Shown here: positions 9,480 through 17,825 of the stretch, piece by piece
Layout: each line of letters begins with the position of its first letter
Position numbering within the stretch: the first letter of the stretch is position 1
Origin: Iodobacter fluviatilis
GTDB taxonomy: Bacteria > Pseudomonadota > Gammaproteobacteria > Burkholderiales > Chitinibacteraceae
Reading direction: 5' to 3'
Assembly: GCF_004194535.1 (NCBI RefSeq)
Contig: NZ_CP025781.1
Span: forward strand, 1,922,001 to 1,986,000
DNA: 64,000 bases
Program-made: the position numbers and the translations under genes
The notes under the pieces: generated by a model
What the model was told of the DNA's origin: nothing
Database searches by the model: none
The model's input: only the letters and a program-made list of their open reading frames with translations

Positions 9480-9480
9480 T

Positions 9481-10020
9481 ATGCCAATACATATGTCAGC
9501 AGCAATTGCAGCGGCGTGGGCAGATCTAGGGATCCCTCTGGATTTGCTTAACCGTCGTCCTTTGCAATTATTTGAAGAAGCCAGCGAACTGGTCAATGTT
9601 GCAATAGCAGCGGATGGGCGAGTATGGCAGCTTATCCCTGAGGCAGCCGCTGGCTGGCTGGCCATGCAGACAGCGGCCAAAGCAGCAGGAGTTGATATCC
9701 AAATCACCTCTGCCTATCGGGCATCGAGCAGGCAATGCGAGCTAATTAAAAGAAAACTATCCGCGGGGCAGGATATCGAGCAGATATTGCAAGTACTTGC
9801 CCCACCAGGCTGCAGCGAACACCACACCGGCCGCGCCATCGATATCTACCAACCCGGTGGCCCCGTAGTTGAAGAAGCTTTTGAAAATACCAGCGCATTT
9901 AGTTGGTTAACTATAAATGCAGGTGATTTTGGCTTTACGCTCTCTTTCCCACGTGGCAATCAATATGGCTATCTCTACGAGCCTTGGCACTGGTGTTGGC
10001 AATCCTCACAAACAGCATAA
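9481..10020 (+). CDS. M15/VanY-family D,D-carboxypeptidase-like protein
   Basis: A 179-residue zinc peptidase of the VanY/D-Ala-D-Ala carboxypeptidase type, which trims the terminal D-Ala of peptidoglycan peptides. The Arg-containing ITSAYRASSRQCEL segment, the zinc motif SEHHTGRAID and the final zinc ligand in YEPWHW are in canonical order. No signal peptide or lipobox is evident, so the protein may be cytoplasmic or exported by another route. It starts two bases after the parC stop and has no room for its own promoter, so it is probably co-transcribed with parC. Confidence 0.8.
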   Translation: MPIHMSAAIAAAWADLGIPLDLLNRRPLQLFEEASELVNVAIAADGRVWQLIPEAAAGWLAMQTAAKAAGVDIQITSAYRASSRQCELIKRKLSAGQDIEQILQVLAPPGCSEHHTGRAIDIYQPGGPVVEEAFENTSAFSWLTINAGDFGFTLSFPRGNQYGYLYEPWHWCWQSSQTA

Positions 10021-10061
10021 ATCTCCGGCACAGAACAAAACATACACAAAAAAATGCTTAT

Positions 10062-10121
10062 CGTTTTGCTCCGTGAAATTCCGTGTTCTCTACGGGCTCC
10101 GTAGTTTAAGATCTGGGCTTT
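10062..10121. repeat. Short intergenic repeat, copy A
   Basis: CTCCGTGAAATTCCGTGTTCTCT followed by a diverged tail ending in GATCTGGG recurs at 52072-52130, where the tail reads GACCTGGG. The function is unknown. It lies between the convergent VanY-like and AraC-type genes. Confidence 0.55.
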
Positions 10122-10130
10122 AGTGAAACA

Positions 10131-11099
10131 CTATTTATCAATCACCACCGTTGTAACTAGCTTCAGCAGCTCAGGCAAAATCTCTGGTAAACGGTCTTGA
10201 ATGCTACGCCCTGGTAATAGAGGCAAACAGAGATCATAACTGCCATCGTAATAGCTCTCTACTCGTGGCCGCTGCGGGTCTAGCATCCAACCAGAAAATG
10301 GCAACCAAACCAGCATTAAATCGCGCCAACGTGGGCCGATATCTGCATACTCCCCCACATGACTAAATACTGCCCAACGCCCAGCAGGGCGCTGATACTC
10401 ACCAAGATGCCGAGGTAGTTTAAAGGCCTTAGGTATAGTAACCGCAGCATCGTAACGGCGCCGGCCAGCAGGTGTGGTGGCTGGATCACTCCAAACCAAG
10501 CCAAACCAACGATCAGCGTTTAATCCTACCTGCAAGCACTGCTGCTGAAAATTGATGCGCAGCGTATCTAGATGCACACCATAATCACCCACTTCTCTCT
10601 GATAAGCCATTCGCTCCGCAGGCCAATCGGCAAGGGTGATGCAAGACTCCACTTCGTCCCAACTCCACACTCTATCGATTTTGCTACCCGCAATAGAAGG
10701 GCCAGGGCGATAAGACATTTCACCTAAATTGTTAGCCATCCAACCAATTGCCACGGCGCGGCCAGCGCGTAAATCGCTGGGAGTAAAGCCAAAGCTACGG
10801 CTAAATGCACGACTAAAAGTAGCTGGGGAAGAAAAACCAACTAAATCGGCCACTTGCCCAATCGGTAAATAAGGTGACCATTGCAAAAGAGATGCCGCCA
10901 CCTCTAAGCGTAATTGCCATAAAAATGCCTGCGGGCTATCGCCATATGCGCTTTGAAAACGATGCGCTAAATGCCAAGGTGAGTAATGTGTTACATCTGC
11001 CAAATCGGCTAATTGTAAAGGCGCAGCTAAGCCACGCACCATACGATCAATGGCTTTTTCTAAACGCAGGCATGGCGGTTGTTTTGTTTCTTTCATCAT
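10131..11099 (-). CDS. AraC-family regulator with GyrI-like effector domain
   Basis: A 322-residue transcriptional regulator. The N-terminal AraC/XylS DNA-binding domain (about 10-110) shows both helix-turn-helix units: LADLADVTHYSPWHLAHRF and IGQVADLVGFSSPATFSRAF with SFGFTPSDLR. The C-terminal ~170 residues form a GyrI/SOUL-type small-molecule-binding domain, recognisable by its position and by EYADIGPRWRDLMLVWLP. Proteins with this layout (for example SoxS/Rob-like and BmrR-like sensors) bind hydrophobic or cationic compounds. The target genes are unknown. The start is preceded by AAGAG, and a perfect parS site lies 12 bases upstream. Confidence 0.85.
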   Translation of the reverse strand: MMKETKQPPCLRLEKAIDRMVRGLAAPLQLADLADVTHYSPWHLAHRFQSAYGDSPQAFLWQLRLEVAASLLQWSPYLPIGQVADLVGFSSPATFSRAFSRSFGFTPSDLRAGRAVAIGWMANNLGEMSYRPGPSIAGSKIDRVWSWDEVESCITLADWPAERMAYQREVGDYGVHLDTLRINFQQQCLQVGLNADRWFGLVWSDPATTPAGRRRYDAAVTIPKAFKLPRHLGEYQRPAGRWAVFSHVGEYADIGPRWRDLMLVWLPFSGWMLDPQRPRVESYYDGSYDLCLPLLPGRSIQDRLPEILPELLKLVTTVVIDK

Positions 11100-11111
11100 C
11101 TCTTAGCAAGC

Positions 11112-11127
11112 TGTTTCACGTGAAACA
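11112..11127. other. parS site 3 (perfect consensus)
   Basis: TGTTTCACGTGAAACA is an exact 16-base palindromic parS. It occupies the 32-base gap between the thiD stop and the araC-type start, so ParB binding here could affect expression of the AraC-type gene. Confidence 0.92.
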
Positions 11128-11131
11128 GCCC

Positions 11132-11986
11132 TTACCCAGCAGAATGATCTTTAGCCTCATCAACAGCGCCTTGTTCTTCAACAGGACGGGCCCAAAAGAA
11201 TCGATCTGGAATCTGCGGCCCCATACCTGGACGATAAGCCGCCTGCAGCGTTTGCCAAGTGTAATCTTGGCCTTCTTTAACGGCTTCAATAAACTCAGCA
11301 CCATTAGCTAAAGCGCCTGCAATAGCCGCAGCCAGCGTATTTCCAGAGCCGTAATAACTCCCCACTAAGCGATCCCATGTATCAACGCTAGAGCGGCCCA
11401 TATCGCTGTACAGGGTGTTAATCACCTTAGGGGTGTTTTCATGCGTGCCAGTAATCAACACATATTCACAACCCCAGTCTAGAATTCGACTAGCAGCGAT
11501 ATCTAGCGTTAAATCAACTTGCTCATCAGGATCATCTGAAGCTAAATACCGCGCTTCAATACTATTAAGTATTAGTAGCGTAGTGTGTGGTAATAACAGC
11601 TCTCGCAACATAGCAAGTAACTCTTCGCTAGCTAAGTGATCATCTGGCTTAGAGAAGAAGACTGGGTCTAATACCAGTGGAATTTCTGGGTAATCTGAGG
11701 CAATTTCAGCAATAACGGTAAGGGCTTCAATACTAGCAATTAAGCCTACTTTAATGGCATCTACCTTCATGTCTTCAAGAATGCAGCGTGCTTGATCTTC
11801 AACCCATTCACTATCAATAGGTAAAACATCTTGCTCACCTGCGCTATCTTGTATAACGATGCCGGTGATAACTGGCGTGACATGGCAACCGAGTGACGAC
11901 AAAGCCAGCATATCTGCAGCAAGTCCAGCGCCGCCAGTAGGATCATTGCCGGCAAATACAAGCACAATAGGGGGGCTGGCAGTCAT
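11132..11986 (-). CDS. thiD: Hydroxymethylpyrimidine/phosphomethylpyrimidine kinase
   Basis: ThiD phosphorylates hydroxymethylpyrimidine and then its monophosphate to give HMP-PP for thiamine synthesis. The ribokinase-fold motifs are clear: VFAGNDPTGGAGLAADMLAL near the start, LDPVFFSKPDD in the middle, and the anion-hole/catalytic GSGNTLAAAIAGAL near residue 218. The ATG at 11986 gives 284 residues; a GTG four codons upstream is also possible. No other thiamine genes and no TPP riboswitch are adjacent. The divergent neighbour is the rubredoxin gene. Confidence 0.88.
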   Translation of the reverse strand: MTASPPIVLVFAGNDPTGGAGLAADMLALSSLGCHVTPVITGIVIQDSAGEQDVLPIDSEWVEDQARCILEDMKVDAIKVGLIASIEALTVIAEIASDYPEIPLVLDPVFFSKPDDHLASEELLAMLRELLLPHTTLLILNSIEARYLASDDPDEQVDLTLDIAASRILDWGCEYVLITGTHENTPKVINTLYSDMGRSSVDTWDRLVGSYYGSGNTLAAAIAGALANGAEFIEAVKEGQDYTWQTLQAAYRPGMGPQIPDRFFWARPVEEQGAVDEAKDHSAG

Positions 11987-12044
11987 GAGGGTATTCACTG
12001 AATCAGGTAAAATTAAATTTTAACTTACTTAATAGGTAAATCGA

Positions 12045-12209
12045 ATGAAAAAATATATGTGTCTCATTTGTGGTTTTATTTACGATCAAGCTGAAGGCCT
12101 ACCTAATGATGGAATTGCCGCTGGAACCTCTTGGGAAGATGTTCCTCCAAACTGGACCTGCCCAGATTGCGGCGCTAGAAAAGATGATTTTGAGATGATA
12201 GAAGTCTAA
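12045..12209 (+). CDS. rubA: Rubredoxin
   Basis: A 54-residue iron-sulfur electron carrier. The two CxxC pairs that hold the single iron are MCLICGFIYD (Cys 6 and 9) and WTCPDCGARK (Cys 39 and 42). Between them lies the standard rubredoxin GIAAGTSWEDVPPNW loop. An AGGT lies eight bases before the ATG. In related betaproteobacteria rubredoxin is also found beside thiD. The M48 lipoprotein gene follows after nine bases, so the two may be co-transcribed. Confidence 0.95.
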   Translation: MKKYMCLICGFIYDQAEGLPNDGIAAGTSWEDVPPNWTCPDCGARKDDFEMIEV

Positions 12210-12218
12210 AGGATAGCT

Positions 12219-13055
12219 ATGAAAAAACTGATTAGCGTTACTGTTCTTTCAACACTATTGCTAGGCTGTCAGCAAGTCAGTACAACCGATAGCGGTGTTA
12301 CTAATATCAACCGCAAACAAAGTATGAGTATGCTTTTGTCTGAGCAAGAAGTAGACAAAATGGCATTGCAGTCCTACCAAGAAACCCTGAGTAAGGCGCA
12401 GTCCAAAGGCACGCTAAATAGCAATAAGCAAATGACGGCAAGGGTACGTGGTATTGCCAATCGCATCATTCCCCAAGCCAGCGTTTTTCGTGGCGACGCT
12501 AGTAAATGGGATTGGGAAGTCAATGTTGAAACCAGCCCAGAGCTCAATGCCTATTGCATGGCGGGTGGCAAAATCATGTTTTACTCTGGCATTATCGAAA
12601 AACTAAAGCTAACTGATGATGAAATTGCCCAAATTATGGGCCATGAAATCAGCCACGCTTTAAGAGAGCATAGCCGTGAGCGCATGAGTAGCGCCTATAA
12701 CAAGCAATTAGCCATGCAAGGTTTATCCATCCTTACAGGGGGTAAATACGACGGTTATATGGGTATGGCCGATCAACTAGTACAAGTGGGTTATTTCCTA
12801 CCTAATAGCCGCGAGCATGAATCCGAAGCCGATACCATGGGCCTAGAGCTAGCCGCCAGAGCAGGTTATAAACCAGAAGCAGCAGTGAGCTTATGGCAAA
12901 AAATGGCCGCTGCTAGTCAAGGCCAACCCGCTGAATTCTTATCAACTCACCCATCAAACCAAACCCGCATTCAAGACTTACAGGCTAAAATTCCAGCGGT
13001 ACAAGGTTTGTACGATGTTGCACTGCGTAAATATCCCGCTAAAAAGGCAAATTAA
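12219..13055 (+). CDS. M48-family metalloprotease lipoprotein (LoiP/YcaL-like)
   Basis: A 278-residue protein with a lipoprotein signal (LISVTVLSTLLLGC, lipid-modified Cys 17), followed by a peptidase M48 domain. The zinc motif HEISHALREHSRER has the HExxH pattern, and the third ligand Glu lies in REHESEADTMGLELAARAGY. The family includes the periplasmic quality-control proteases BepA, LoiP and YcaL. There is no TPR extension, so it is closer to LoiP/YcaL than to BepA. The stop TAA shares its final A with the ATG of hemJ. Confidence 0.88.
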   Translation: MKKLISVTVLSTLLLGCQQVSTTDSGVTNINRKQSMSMLLSEQEVDKMALQSYQETLSKAQSKGTLNSNKQMTARVRGIANRIIPQASVFRGDASKWDWEVNVETSPELNAYCMAGGKIMFYSGIIEKLKLTDDEIAQIMGHEISHALREHSRERMSSAYNKQLAMQGLSILTGGKYDGYMGMADQLVQVGYFLPNSREHESEADTMGLELAARAGYKPEAAVSLWQKMAAASQGQPAEFLSTHPSNQTRIQDLQAKIPAVQGLYDVALRKYPAKKAN

Positions 13056-13477
13056 TGCTCTGGATAAAAGCACTGCATATTATTTTTATTACGAGCTGGT
13101 TTGCAGGTTTGTTTTATTTACCAAGGCTATTTGTAAATCATGCTATGAGCACAGACTCAGCAACAATTGAGCGTTTAAAACTAATGGAGCGAAAATTAGT
13201 CCGCTTTATGACGCCCTTGGGCATTTTGGCGCTGATTTTTGGGATTTGGCTGTGGTCATATTTTGATTTTTATATGGGTGTAGGCTGGCGTTGGATGCAT
13301 GTAAAGCTTACCTTAGTTGCCGTTTTAATCGCTTACCATGCTTGGTGTTGGAAGATTTGCCAAGATTTTGCCCGCGACTGTAATACACGCAGCCATCGAT
13401 GGTATCGTTTTTTTAACGAAATCCCTGTACTCGTTTTAGCCGCTTGTGTGATTTTGGTGGTGGTTAAGCCGTTTTAA
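13055..13477 (+). CDS. hemJ: Protoporphyrinogen IX oxidase HemJ
   Basis: A 140-residue membrane protein with four hydrophobic helices. HemJ (UPF0093) oxidises protoporphyrinogen IX in haem synthesis in many bacteria that lack HemG and HemY. WIKALHIIFITSWFAGLFYLPRLFV, with its conserved His and Arg, and the second-half segment WMHVKLTLVAVLIAYH are characteristic. It overlaps the preceding protease gene by one base. Another haem-pathway gene, hemL, lies about 1.1 kb downstream but is separated by a terminator and repeats. Confidence 0.85.
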   Translation: MLWIKALHIIFITSWFAGLFYLPRLFVNHAMSTDSATIERLKLMERKLVRFMTPLGILALIFGIWLWSYFDFYMGVGWRWMHVKLTLVAVLIAYHAWCWKICQDFARDCNTRSHRWYRFFNEIPVLVLAACVILVVVKPF

Positions 13478-13492
13478 TAATTAGGAAGATAT

Positions 13493-13954
13493 ATGGGCAT
13501 AGAAATTGAACGTAAATTCTTATTAAACAACGATGTTTGGCGTAGTGCAGTGCAGCAATCGAGCCGTATTGCTCAAGGTTATTTATCCAGTGACCTAAAC
13601 CGAATTGTGCGGGTTCGTTTAAAAGGTGAGCAGGGATTTATAACCATAAAAGGCAAAACAGAAGGCATTGAGCGCGTGGAATTTGAATATGAAATTCCCA
13701 AACAAGACGCAATCGAGCTACTTAAACTCTGCCCAATATTACTCGATAAAACTCGATATTTAGTAGAATTTGCTGGATATACTTGGGAGATCGACGAATT
13801 TCACGGCATAAATGCTCCTCTGATTATTGCTGAATTAGAGCTAACAAGTAGCGATGAATATTTTGATAAACCTGAGTGGTTAGGTGAGGAAGTTTCAGAT
13901 GATCCACGCTATTTTAATAGCTATCTTTCTGAGCATGCTTATACAACTTGGTGA
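13493..13954 (+). CDS. CYTH-domain phosphatase/cyclase-like protein
   Basis: A 153-residue single-domain CYTH (triphosphate tunnel metalloenzyme) protein. The N-terminal EIERKF (residues 4-9) is the ExExK signature. Basic strands RVRLKGEQGFITIKGK and the acidic IDEFHGINAPLIIAELEL follow in the usual order. Family members hydrolyse inorganic triphosphate, thiamine triphosphate or similar substrates; the true substrate is unknown. GGAAGAT precedes the ATG. A strong terminator follows about 65 bases later. Confidence 0.85.
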   Translation: MGIEIERKFLLNNDVWRSAVQQSSRIAQGYLSSDLNRIVRVRLKGEQGFITIKGKTEGIERVEFEYEIPKQDAIELLKLCPILLDKTRYLVEFAGYTWEIDEFHGINAPLIIAELELTSSDEYFDKPEWLGEEVSDDPRYFNSYLSEHAYTTW

Positions 13955-14020
13955 TATTAAACAGCTGCAATTTAATAGCCATATAGTCGGAGCTTGATAC
14001 GGAGTGAAACGAAGCCCAAC

Positions 14021-14057
14021 AAAAAATAAGCACCTTTACAGAGGTGCTTATTTTTTT
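14021..14057 (+). terminator. Rho-independent terminator after the CYTH gene
   Basis: The stem AATAAGCACCT / AGGTGCTTATT with a six-base TTACAG loop is followed by a run of T. The A-tract on the left makes it potentially bidirectional. Confidence 0.88.
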
Positions 14058-14080
14058 GTGCCTAATATTTAAATTGATCC

Positions 14081-14246
14081 TAGCAGCCTGTCGGACTTAA
14101 GCGATCGTAGCGAGGAAAAGATCGGTTTGAGACAGATTTCGCGGGTTTTTGAGGCGAATAGCTGGCTATTCAACAAGAAAATGCGTGAAATCTGGCCAAA
14201 TCCGGCTTTTCCGTAGTAGATCAGTCTTAAGTCCGACAGGCTGCTA
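14081..14246. mobile_element. MITE-like element with 21-base terminal inverted repeats, copy 1
   Basis: TAGCAGCCTGTCGGACTTAAG at 14081-14101 is the exact reverse complement of 14226-14246. The 124-base interior includes a small central hairpin (GAATAGCTGGCTATTC) and no plausible gene. A homologous unit in the opposite orientation lies at 46892-47055. Size, perfect ends and lack of coding capacity suggest a non-autonomous mobile element. No target-site duplication is evident. Confidence 0.8.
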
Positions 14247-14424
14247 GGGTCTGTTGACGTTTCATTCACGGCTGCGTTTGGCCCATTTTTGGGGCTGAGC
14301 CGGAAAATGACCATTCACTGCGTGATGCTCCTCGACAATAACCCGTTATTGCCTTCGTCACATGTCTTGTGTCTGGCCGTTTTCCGGCTCAGGGCAATTG
14401 TGAATCAAATGTCAACAGACTCTA
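14247..14424. repeat. Second palindromic element abutting the MITE
   Basis: It begins GGGTCTGTTGACGTTTCATTCAC and ends with the near reverse complement GTGAATCAAATGTCAACAGACTC. The centre contains AATAACCCGTTATT, again a hairpin core, and flanking GAGCCGGAAAA / TTTTCCGGCTC arms. It is non-coding and resembles the adjacent element in architecture but not in end sequence. With its neighbour and the terminator it fills the 593-base gap upstream of hemL. Confidence 0.65.
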
Positions 14425-14547
14425 ATACCTATGTAGTAACAAATATAAAACTACGTTACTAGAAAAACAAAGCAACATGTAATAGCTAAACAATGCTCTA
14501 GCAGATTGATAGCGCTATCATATTGCTTTTCTATTTTGGATCTCGAC

Positions 14548-15825
14548 ATGAATCAAAATCAACAATTGTTTGCTGCTGCACAAAAGCATATTCCTGGTGG
14601 TGTTAATTCTCCAGTTCGGGCTTTTGGTTCTGTTGGCGGTACGCCACTCTTTATTAAAAAAGGTGAGGGTGCTTATATTTGGGATGCTGATGATCAACGT
14701 TATATTGATTATGTTGGCTCTTGGGGCCCCTTGATTTTAGGCCATGCCCACCCTGATGTAGTAGCAGCAGTGATTTCTACAGCTAAAAATGGCATGAGTT
14801 TTGGCGCACCAACGGCTTTAGAAGTGGAATTAGCCGATTTAATCTGTGAAATGCTACCGTCTATCGAACAAGTTCGCCTAGTTTCTAGCGGCACAGAGGC
14901 CACAATGAGTGCTATTCGCCTTGCGCGAGGTTTTACAGGCCGCGATAAATTGGTGAAATTTGAGGGTTGTTACCACGGTCATGCCGATAGCTTATTAGTA
15001 AAGGCGGGTTCTGGCTTATTAACTTTCGATAATCCTTCATCAGCTGGTGTTCCTGCGTCAGTTGCCGCTGATACATTAGTTTTACCTTATAACGATGTAG
15101 CAGCCCTAGAACAATTATTTGCTGAAATCGGCGATAAAATTGCCGCCATCATTGTAGAACCCATCGCTGGCAATATGAATATGGTGCAAGCTAGCCCTAC
15201 TTTTGTACAAGCAATGAGAAATTTAACCATCAAATACGGTGCAGTGCTGATTTATGATGAAGTCATGACCGGTTTTCGTGTTGATTTACAATGTACCCAA
15301 GGCTTACATGGCATCAAACCTGATTTAACTTGCTTAGGAAAAGTAGTTGGTGGTGGTATGCCGCTCGCGGCTTTTGGTGGTCGTAGCGATATTATGGCGA
15401 AGCTGGCGCCCTTAGGGCCGGTCTACCAAGCAGGTACTCTTTCTGGAAATCCTGTTGCAGTAGCTGCAGGATTGGTTACTTTAAAGAAGATCAGGGAAAT
15501 TGGATTTTTTAATTCTTTAACACAGCAAACTAATAAATTAATTACGGGTTTAATTCAAGTTGCTAAAGAGACCAACACTGTTTTTAATGCCCAAAGTGTG
15601 GGTGGAATGTTTGGTTTTTATTTTAGTGAAAATATCCCAGTATCCTTTGCAGATGTAATGAATTCTGATCGTACTCGATTCAATGCATTTTTTCATGGAA
15701 TGTTAAATAAAGGAATATATTTAGCTCCGTCAGCATTTGAAGCAGGATTTGTTTCTGCAGCACATAGTGATGAAGATATATTAAATACACTTGCTGTAGC
15801 TAAAATTGTTTTTACAGAAATATGA
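14548..15825 (+). CDS. hemL: Glutamate-1-semialdehyde 2,1-aminomutase
   Basis: HemL converts glutamate-1-semialdehyde to 5-aminolevulinate, the C5 route into haem. The ATG at 14548 gives 425 residues starting [18 protein letters not shown], as in the family; an upstream in-frame start at 14506 would add an unrelated peptide. Visible motifs are the [11 protein letters not shown] entry, [16 protein letters not shown], the PLP-binding [10 protein letters not shown] and the Schiff-base Lys in [11 protein letters not shown]. The 3' third is noticeably richer in A and T than the 5' part. A terminator follows directly. Confidence 0.95.
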   Translation: MNQNQQLFAAAQKHIPGGVNSPVRAFGSVGGTPLFIKKGEGAYIWDADDQRYIDYVGSWGPLILGHAHPDVVAAVISTAKNGMSFGAPTALEVELADLICEMLPSIEQVRLVSSGTEATMSAIRLARGFTGRDKLVKFEGCYHGHADSLLVKAGSGLLTFDNPSSAGVPASVAADTLVLPYNDVAALEQLFAEIGDKIAAIIVEPIAGNMNMVQASPTFVQAMRNLTIKYGAVLIYDEVMTGFRVDLQCTQGLHGIKPDLTCLGKVVGGGMPLAAFGGRSDIMAKLAPLGPVYQAGTLSGNPVAVAAGLVTLKKIREIGFFNSLTQQTNKLITGLIQVAKETNTVFNAQSVGGMFGFYFSENIPVSFADVMNSDRTRFNAFFHGMLNKGIYLAPSAFEAGFVSAAHSDEDILNTLAVAKIVFTEI

Positions 15826-15837
15826 TTAGTTTTTTTT

Positions 15838-15868
15838 AAAAAAACGACCTGCGGGTCGTTTTTTTTTG
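15838..15868 (+). terminator. Rho-independent terminator after hemL
   Basis: AAAAAAACGACC, a TGCG loop and GGTCGT followed by eight T. It lies 13 bases after the hemL stop. The A-run on the left makes it possibly bidirectional, so it could also serve the convergent TlpA-like gene. Confidence 0.88.
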
Positions 15869-15947
15869 CCATGTATTTAAGTACATTTTTTATGTAGACC
15901 GGTTTTATTTTAAAAAAATAGGTAACTAATTGATTTTAAACTAATAT

Positions 15948-16448
15948 TTATATGTTTTTTATTTCTTTATTGATCAGTTTTTCTATTTCATTTATGTCAG
16001 CAACCCCAACGTATTTTTTAATTATTTTACCGTTTTTATTAATTAAAAATGTACTAGGCGTTAATCCAACATCTCCAAATGCTTTAGCAATTTTTCCATC
16101 TGAATCATGTTGAACAAAAAAAGGTAATTTTTTTTCTGTTACATAATTTTCAATATATTCAGGAATATCGTAATCCATTGCTACTGCAATTGTTTTGTAA
16201 TTATTTGTTTCATATTTTTTTTGTAGTTTTATAAGTTCAGGCATTTCTTGAATACAGCCAGTGCAGCTTGTTGCCCAAAAGTTAACTAAAACGATTTGGT
16301 TTTTTAATGTAGACAGGTTTAGATTTTGACCTTGAATGCTGGTTAATTTTATATCAGGTGCTGATTTATTTGGAGCTTGAAAAAGTAAGTAGCCAGTGAT
16401 GCTTATAGCAATGCTGATTACTAGTGTCAGCTGTAAGTATTTTTTCAT
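15948..16448 (-). CDS. TlpA/ResA-like thiol-disulfide protein
   Basis: A 166-residue membrane-anchored thioredoxin-fold protein facing the periplasm. An N-terminal helix (about 5-22) is followed by an AhpC-TSA/redoxin domain. VLVNFWATSCTGCIQEMPEL contains the CxxC active site (CTGC), and a cis-Pro-like segment GLTPSTFLINKNGKI follows. Relatives reduce cytochrome c apoproteins or other periplasmic disulfides. The ATG at 16448 has AAGGA upstream; a TTG seven codons earlier is less likely. The gene is much richer in A and T than its neighbours, so it may be a later arrival. Confidence 0.85.
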   Translation of the reverse strand: MKKYLQLTLVISIAISITGYLLFQAPNKSAPDIKLTSIQGQNLNLSTLKNQIVLVNFWATSCTGCIQEMPELIKLQKKYETNNYKTIAVAMDYDIPEYIENYVTEKKLPFFVQHDSDGKIAKAFGDVGLTPSTFLINKNGKIIKKYVGVADINEIEKLINKEIKNI

Positions 16449-16476
16449 TTTGCTGTCCTTGTCTTTCAAGCTTGCG

Positions 16477-16745
16477 ATTTTAGAACATTTTTTGGATGTT
16501 TTGCGTTGAAAAATATATTTACACCTTTTTTTTCTTTTAATACTTCATTTAAGAAGAAAGATATAAGAACAACTAATAAGGGTTGATGTTTTCTGTGGAT
16601 AAGTCATTTTTATTATATTTTTCAACACCTTAACTTATCCACAAGGCTGGGTGTGAAATCTGTTTGGCCTGTGGACAATTTGGAGATAGTTTTTTGGGTT
16701 TCTCATGTTTTGTGGTTATCCACAGAGTCAGTTGATATTGCCCAC
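16477..16745. other. oriC: Candidate replication origin: DnaA-box cluster in AT-rich gap
   Basis: Within the 369-base gap between the TlpA-like gene and ylqF there are three perfect TTATCCACA boxes: 16594-16602 (minus), 16635-16643 (plus) and 16716-16724 (plus). A fourth with one mismatch lies at 16670-16678 (minus). The left part (16477-16635) is very rich in A and T and could serve as an unwinding element. DnaA itself initiates replication at such clusters. Supporting context is the nearby parS sites and parAB. dnaA is not in the window, so this may instead be a DnaA-controlled promoter or titration site. Confidence 0.6.
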
Positions 16746-16817
16746 AGCCCAAGTAGTTGATTTGATGGATCGTTTGATTTTTCACCGTATAATGGCTCGT
16801 TTTGACGGAGGGGTTCG

Positions 16818-17717
16818 ATGGCGATCCAGTGGTTTCCAGGGCATATGAACACTGCCCGCAAGCAGGTTGCAGAGACCATGGCCAAGGTAGATTTGGTGAT
16901 TGAGGTGGTTGATGCTCGCTTGCCACTGTCTAGTAGCAATCCCATGATTGAGCCGATGCGCCGCTTAAGGCAGCGTCCTGCCCTCAAGGTTTTGAATAAA
17001 GCAGATTTGGCAGATCCAAGACTTAATAAAATCTGGCTTGAATGGTTTAAATCTCAGCCAGGTACAGAAGCGGTATTGTTGGGCGAAGATAATAAAATTC
17101 AGGGTGCTAAGCTGATTCCTCAGCTGTGTCAGGCTTTAGCGCCACATCGTGACGGGGAAGAAAAACCACTTCGTGCGATGATTGTTGGGATTCCTAACGT
17201 CGGTAAATCGACGTTAATTAATCATTTAGCTAAGCGTAAAATTGCTAAAGTGGCAGATACCCCTGGTGTGACCAAGATGCAGCAGCGAGTAGAGACTTTG
17301 GCGGGGATGATTTTGTATGACACGCCAGGTTTGATGTGGCCAAAAGTGCAGAATGAAGATTCTGGTTATCGTTTAGCAATGGCAGGATCGATTGGTCGTA
17401 ATGCTTATGATGAAGTGGATGTGGCTTTGTACGCCATTGAAAGCTTGATCGAACGCTATCCACAGCTCTTGCTTGATCGCTATAAATTGAAAGATTTGCT
17501 GGGTGATGCAGAGCCTTTGTTTGAGTTGATTGGTAAAAAACGTGGTGCGATGCTGTCGGGTGGCCGTATCGATACTCAAAAAACTGCTGATATGATTTTG
17601 ACTGAATTTCGTGCTGGAATATTAGGCCGCATCACTTTGGAAACACCGGATGATTTCTTGGAAATGCCGGTTTATGACCCAACGGATGAAACCGAGTTGC
17701 CAGACCCAGATTTGTGA
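16818..17717 (+). CDS. ylqF: Ribosome biogenesis GTPase YlqF/RbgA
   Basis: A 299-residue circularly permuted GTPase of the YlqF/YawG class that acts late in 50S subunit assembly. The N-terminus MAIQWFPGHMNTARKQ is typical. The motifs run in permuted order: G4 LNKADLAD (about 55-62) precedes G1 [10 protein letters not shown] (about 120-129) and G3 DTPGL. A short C-terminal RNA-binding tail follows. A -10-like TATAAT at 16788-16793 and an AGGGG before the ATG fit transcription from within the DnaA-box gap, so DnaA could influence this gene. Confidence 0.92.
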   Translation: MAIQWFPGHMNTARKQVAETMAKVDLVIEVVDARLPLSSSNPMIEPMRRLRQRPALKVLNKADLADPRLNKIWLEWFKSQPGTEAVLLGEDNKIQGAKLIPQLCQALAPHRDGEEKPLRAMIVGIPNVGKSTLINHLAKRKIAKVADTPGVTKMQQRVETLAGMILYDTPGLMWPKVQNEDSGYRLAMAGSIGRNAYDEVDVALYAIESLIERYPQLLLDRYKLKDLLGDAEPLFELIGKKRGAMLSGGRIDTQKTADMILTEFRAGILGRITLETPDDFLEMPVYDPTDETELPDPDL

Positions 17718-17825
17718 AATGATGTTTTGAGCAGGGCTAATTGCTTAGAATGTTTCATTATTGGCGAGGCGTGTTCTAGAAAAATGTCTTAGAATTTGAC
17801 TGCTCTGTAGCTTTGGAAGTGACTG

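Noticed and set aside
11999-12044. TPP riboswitch for thiD
   Set aside because: The intergenic space to the divergent rubredoxin gene is under 60 bases and has no thi-box sequence.
14069-14314. 81-codon minus-strand frame over the hemL upstream repeats
   Set aside because: It runs through both palindromic elements, and nothing resembles a known protein or a real gene start.
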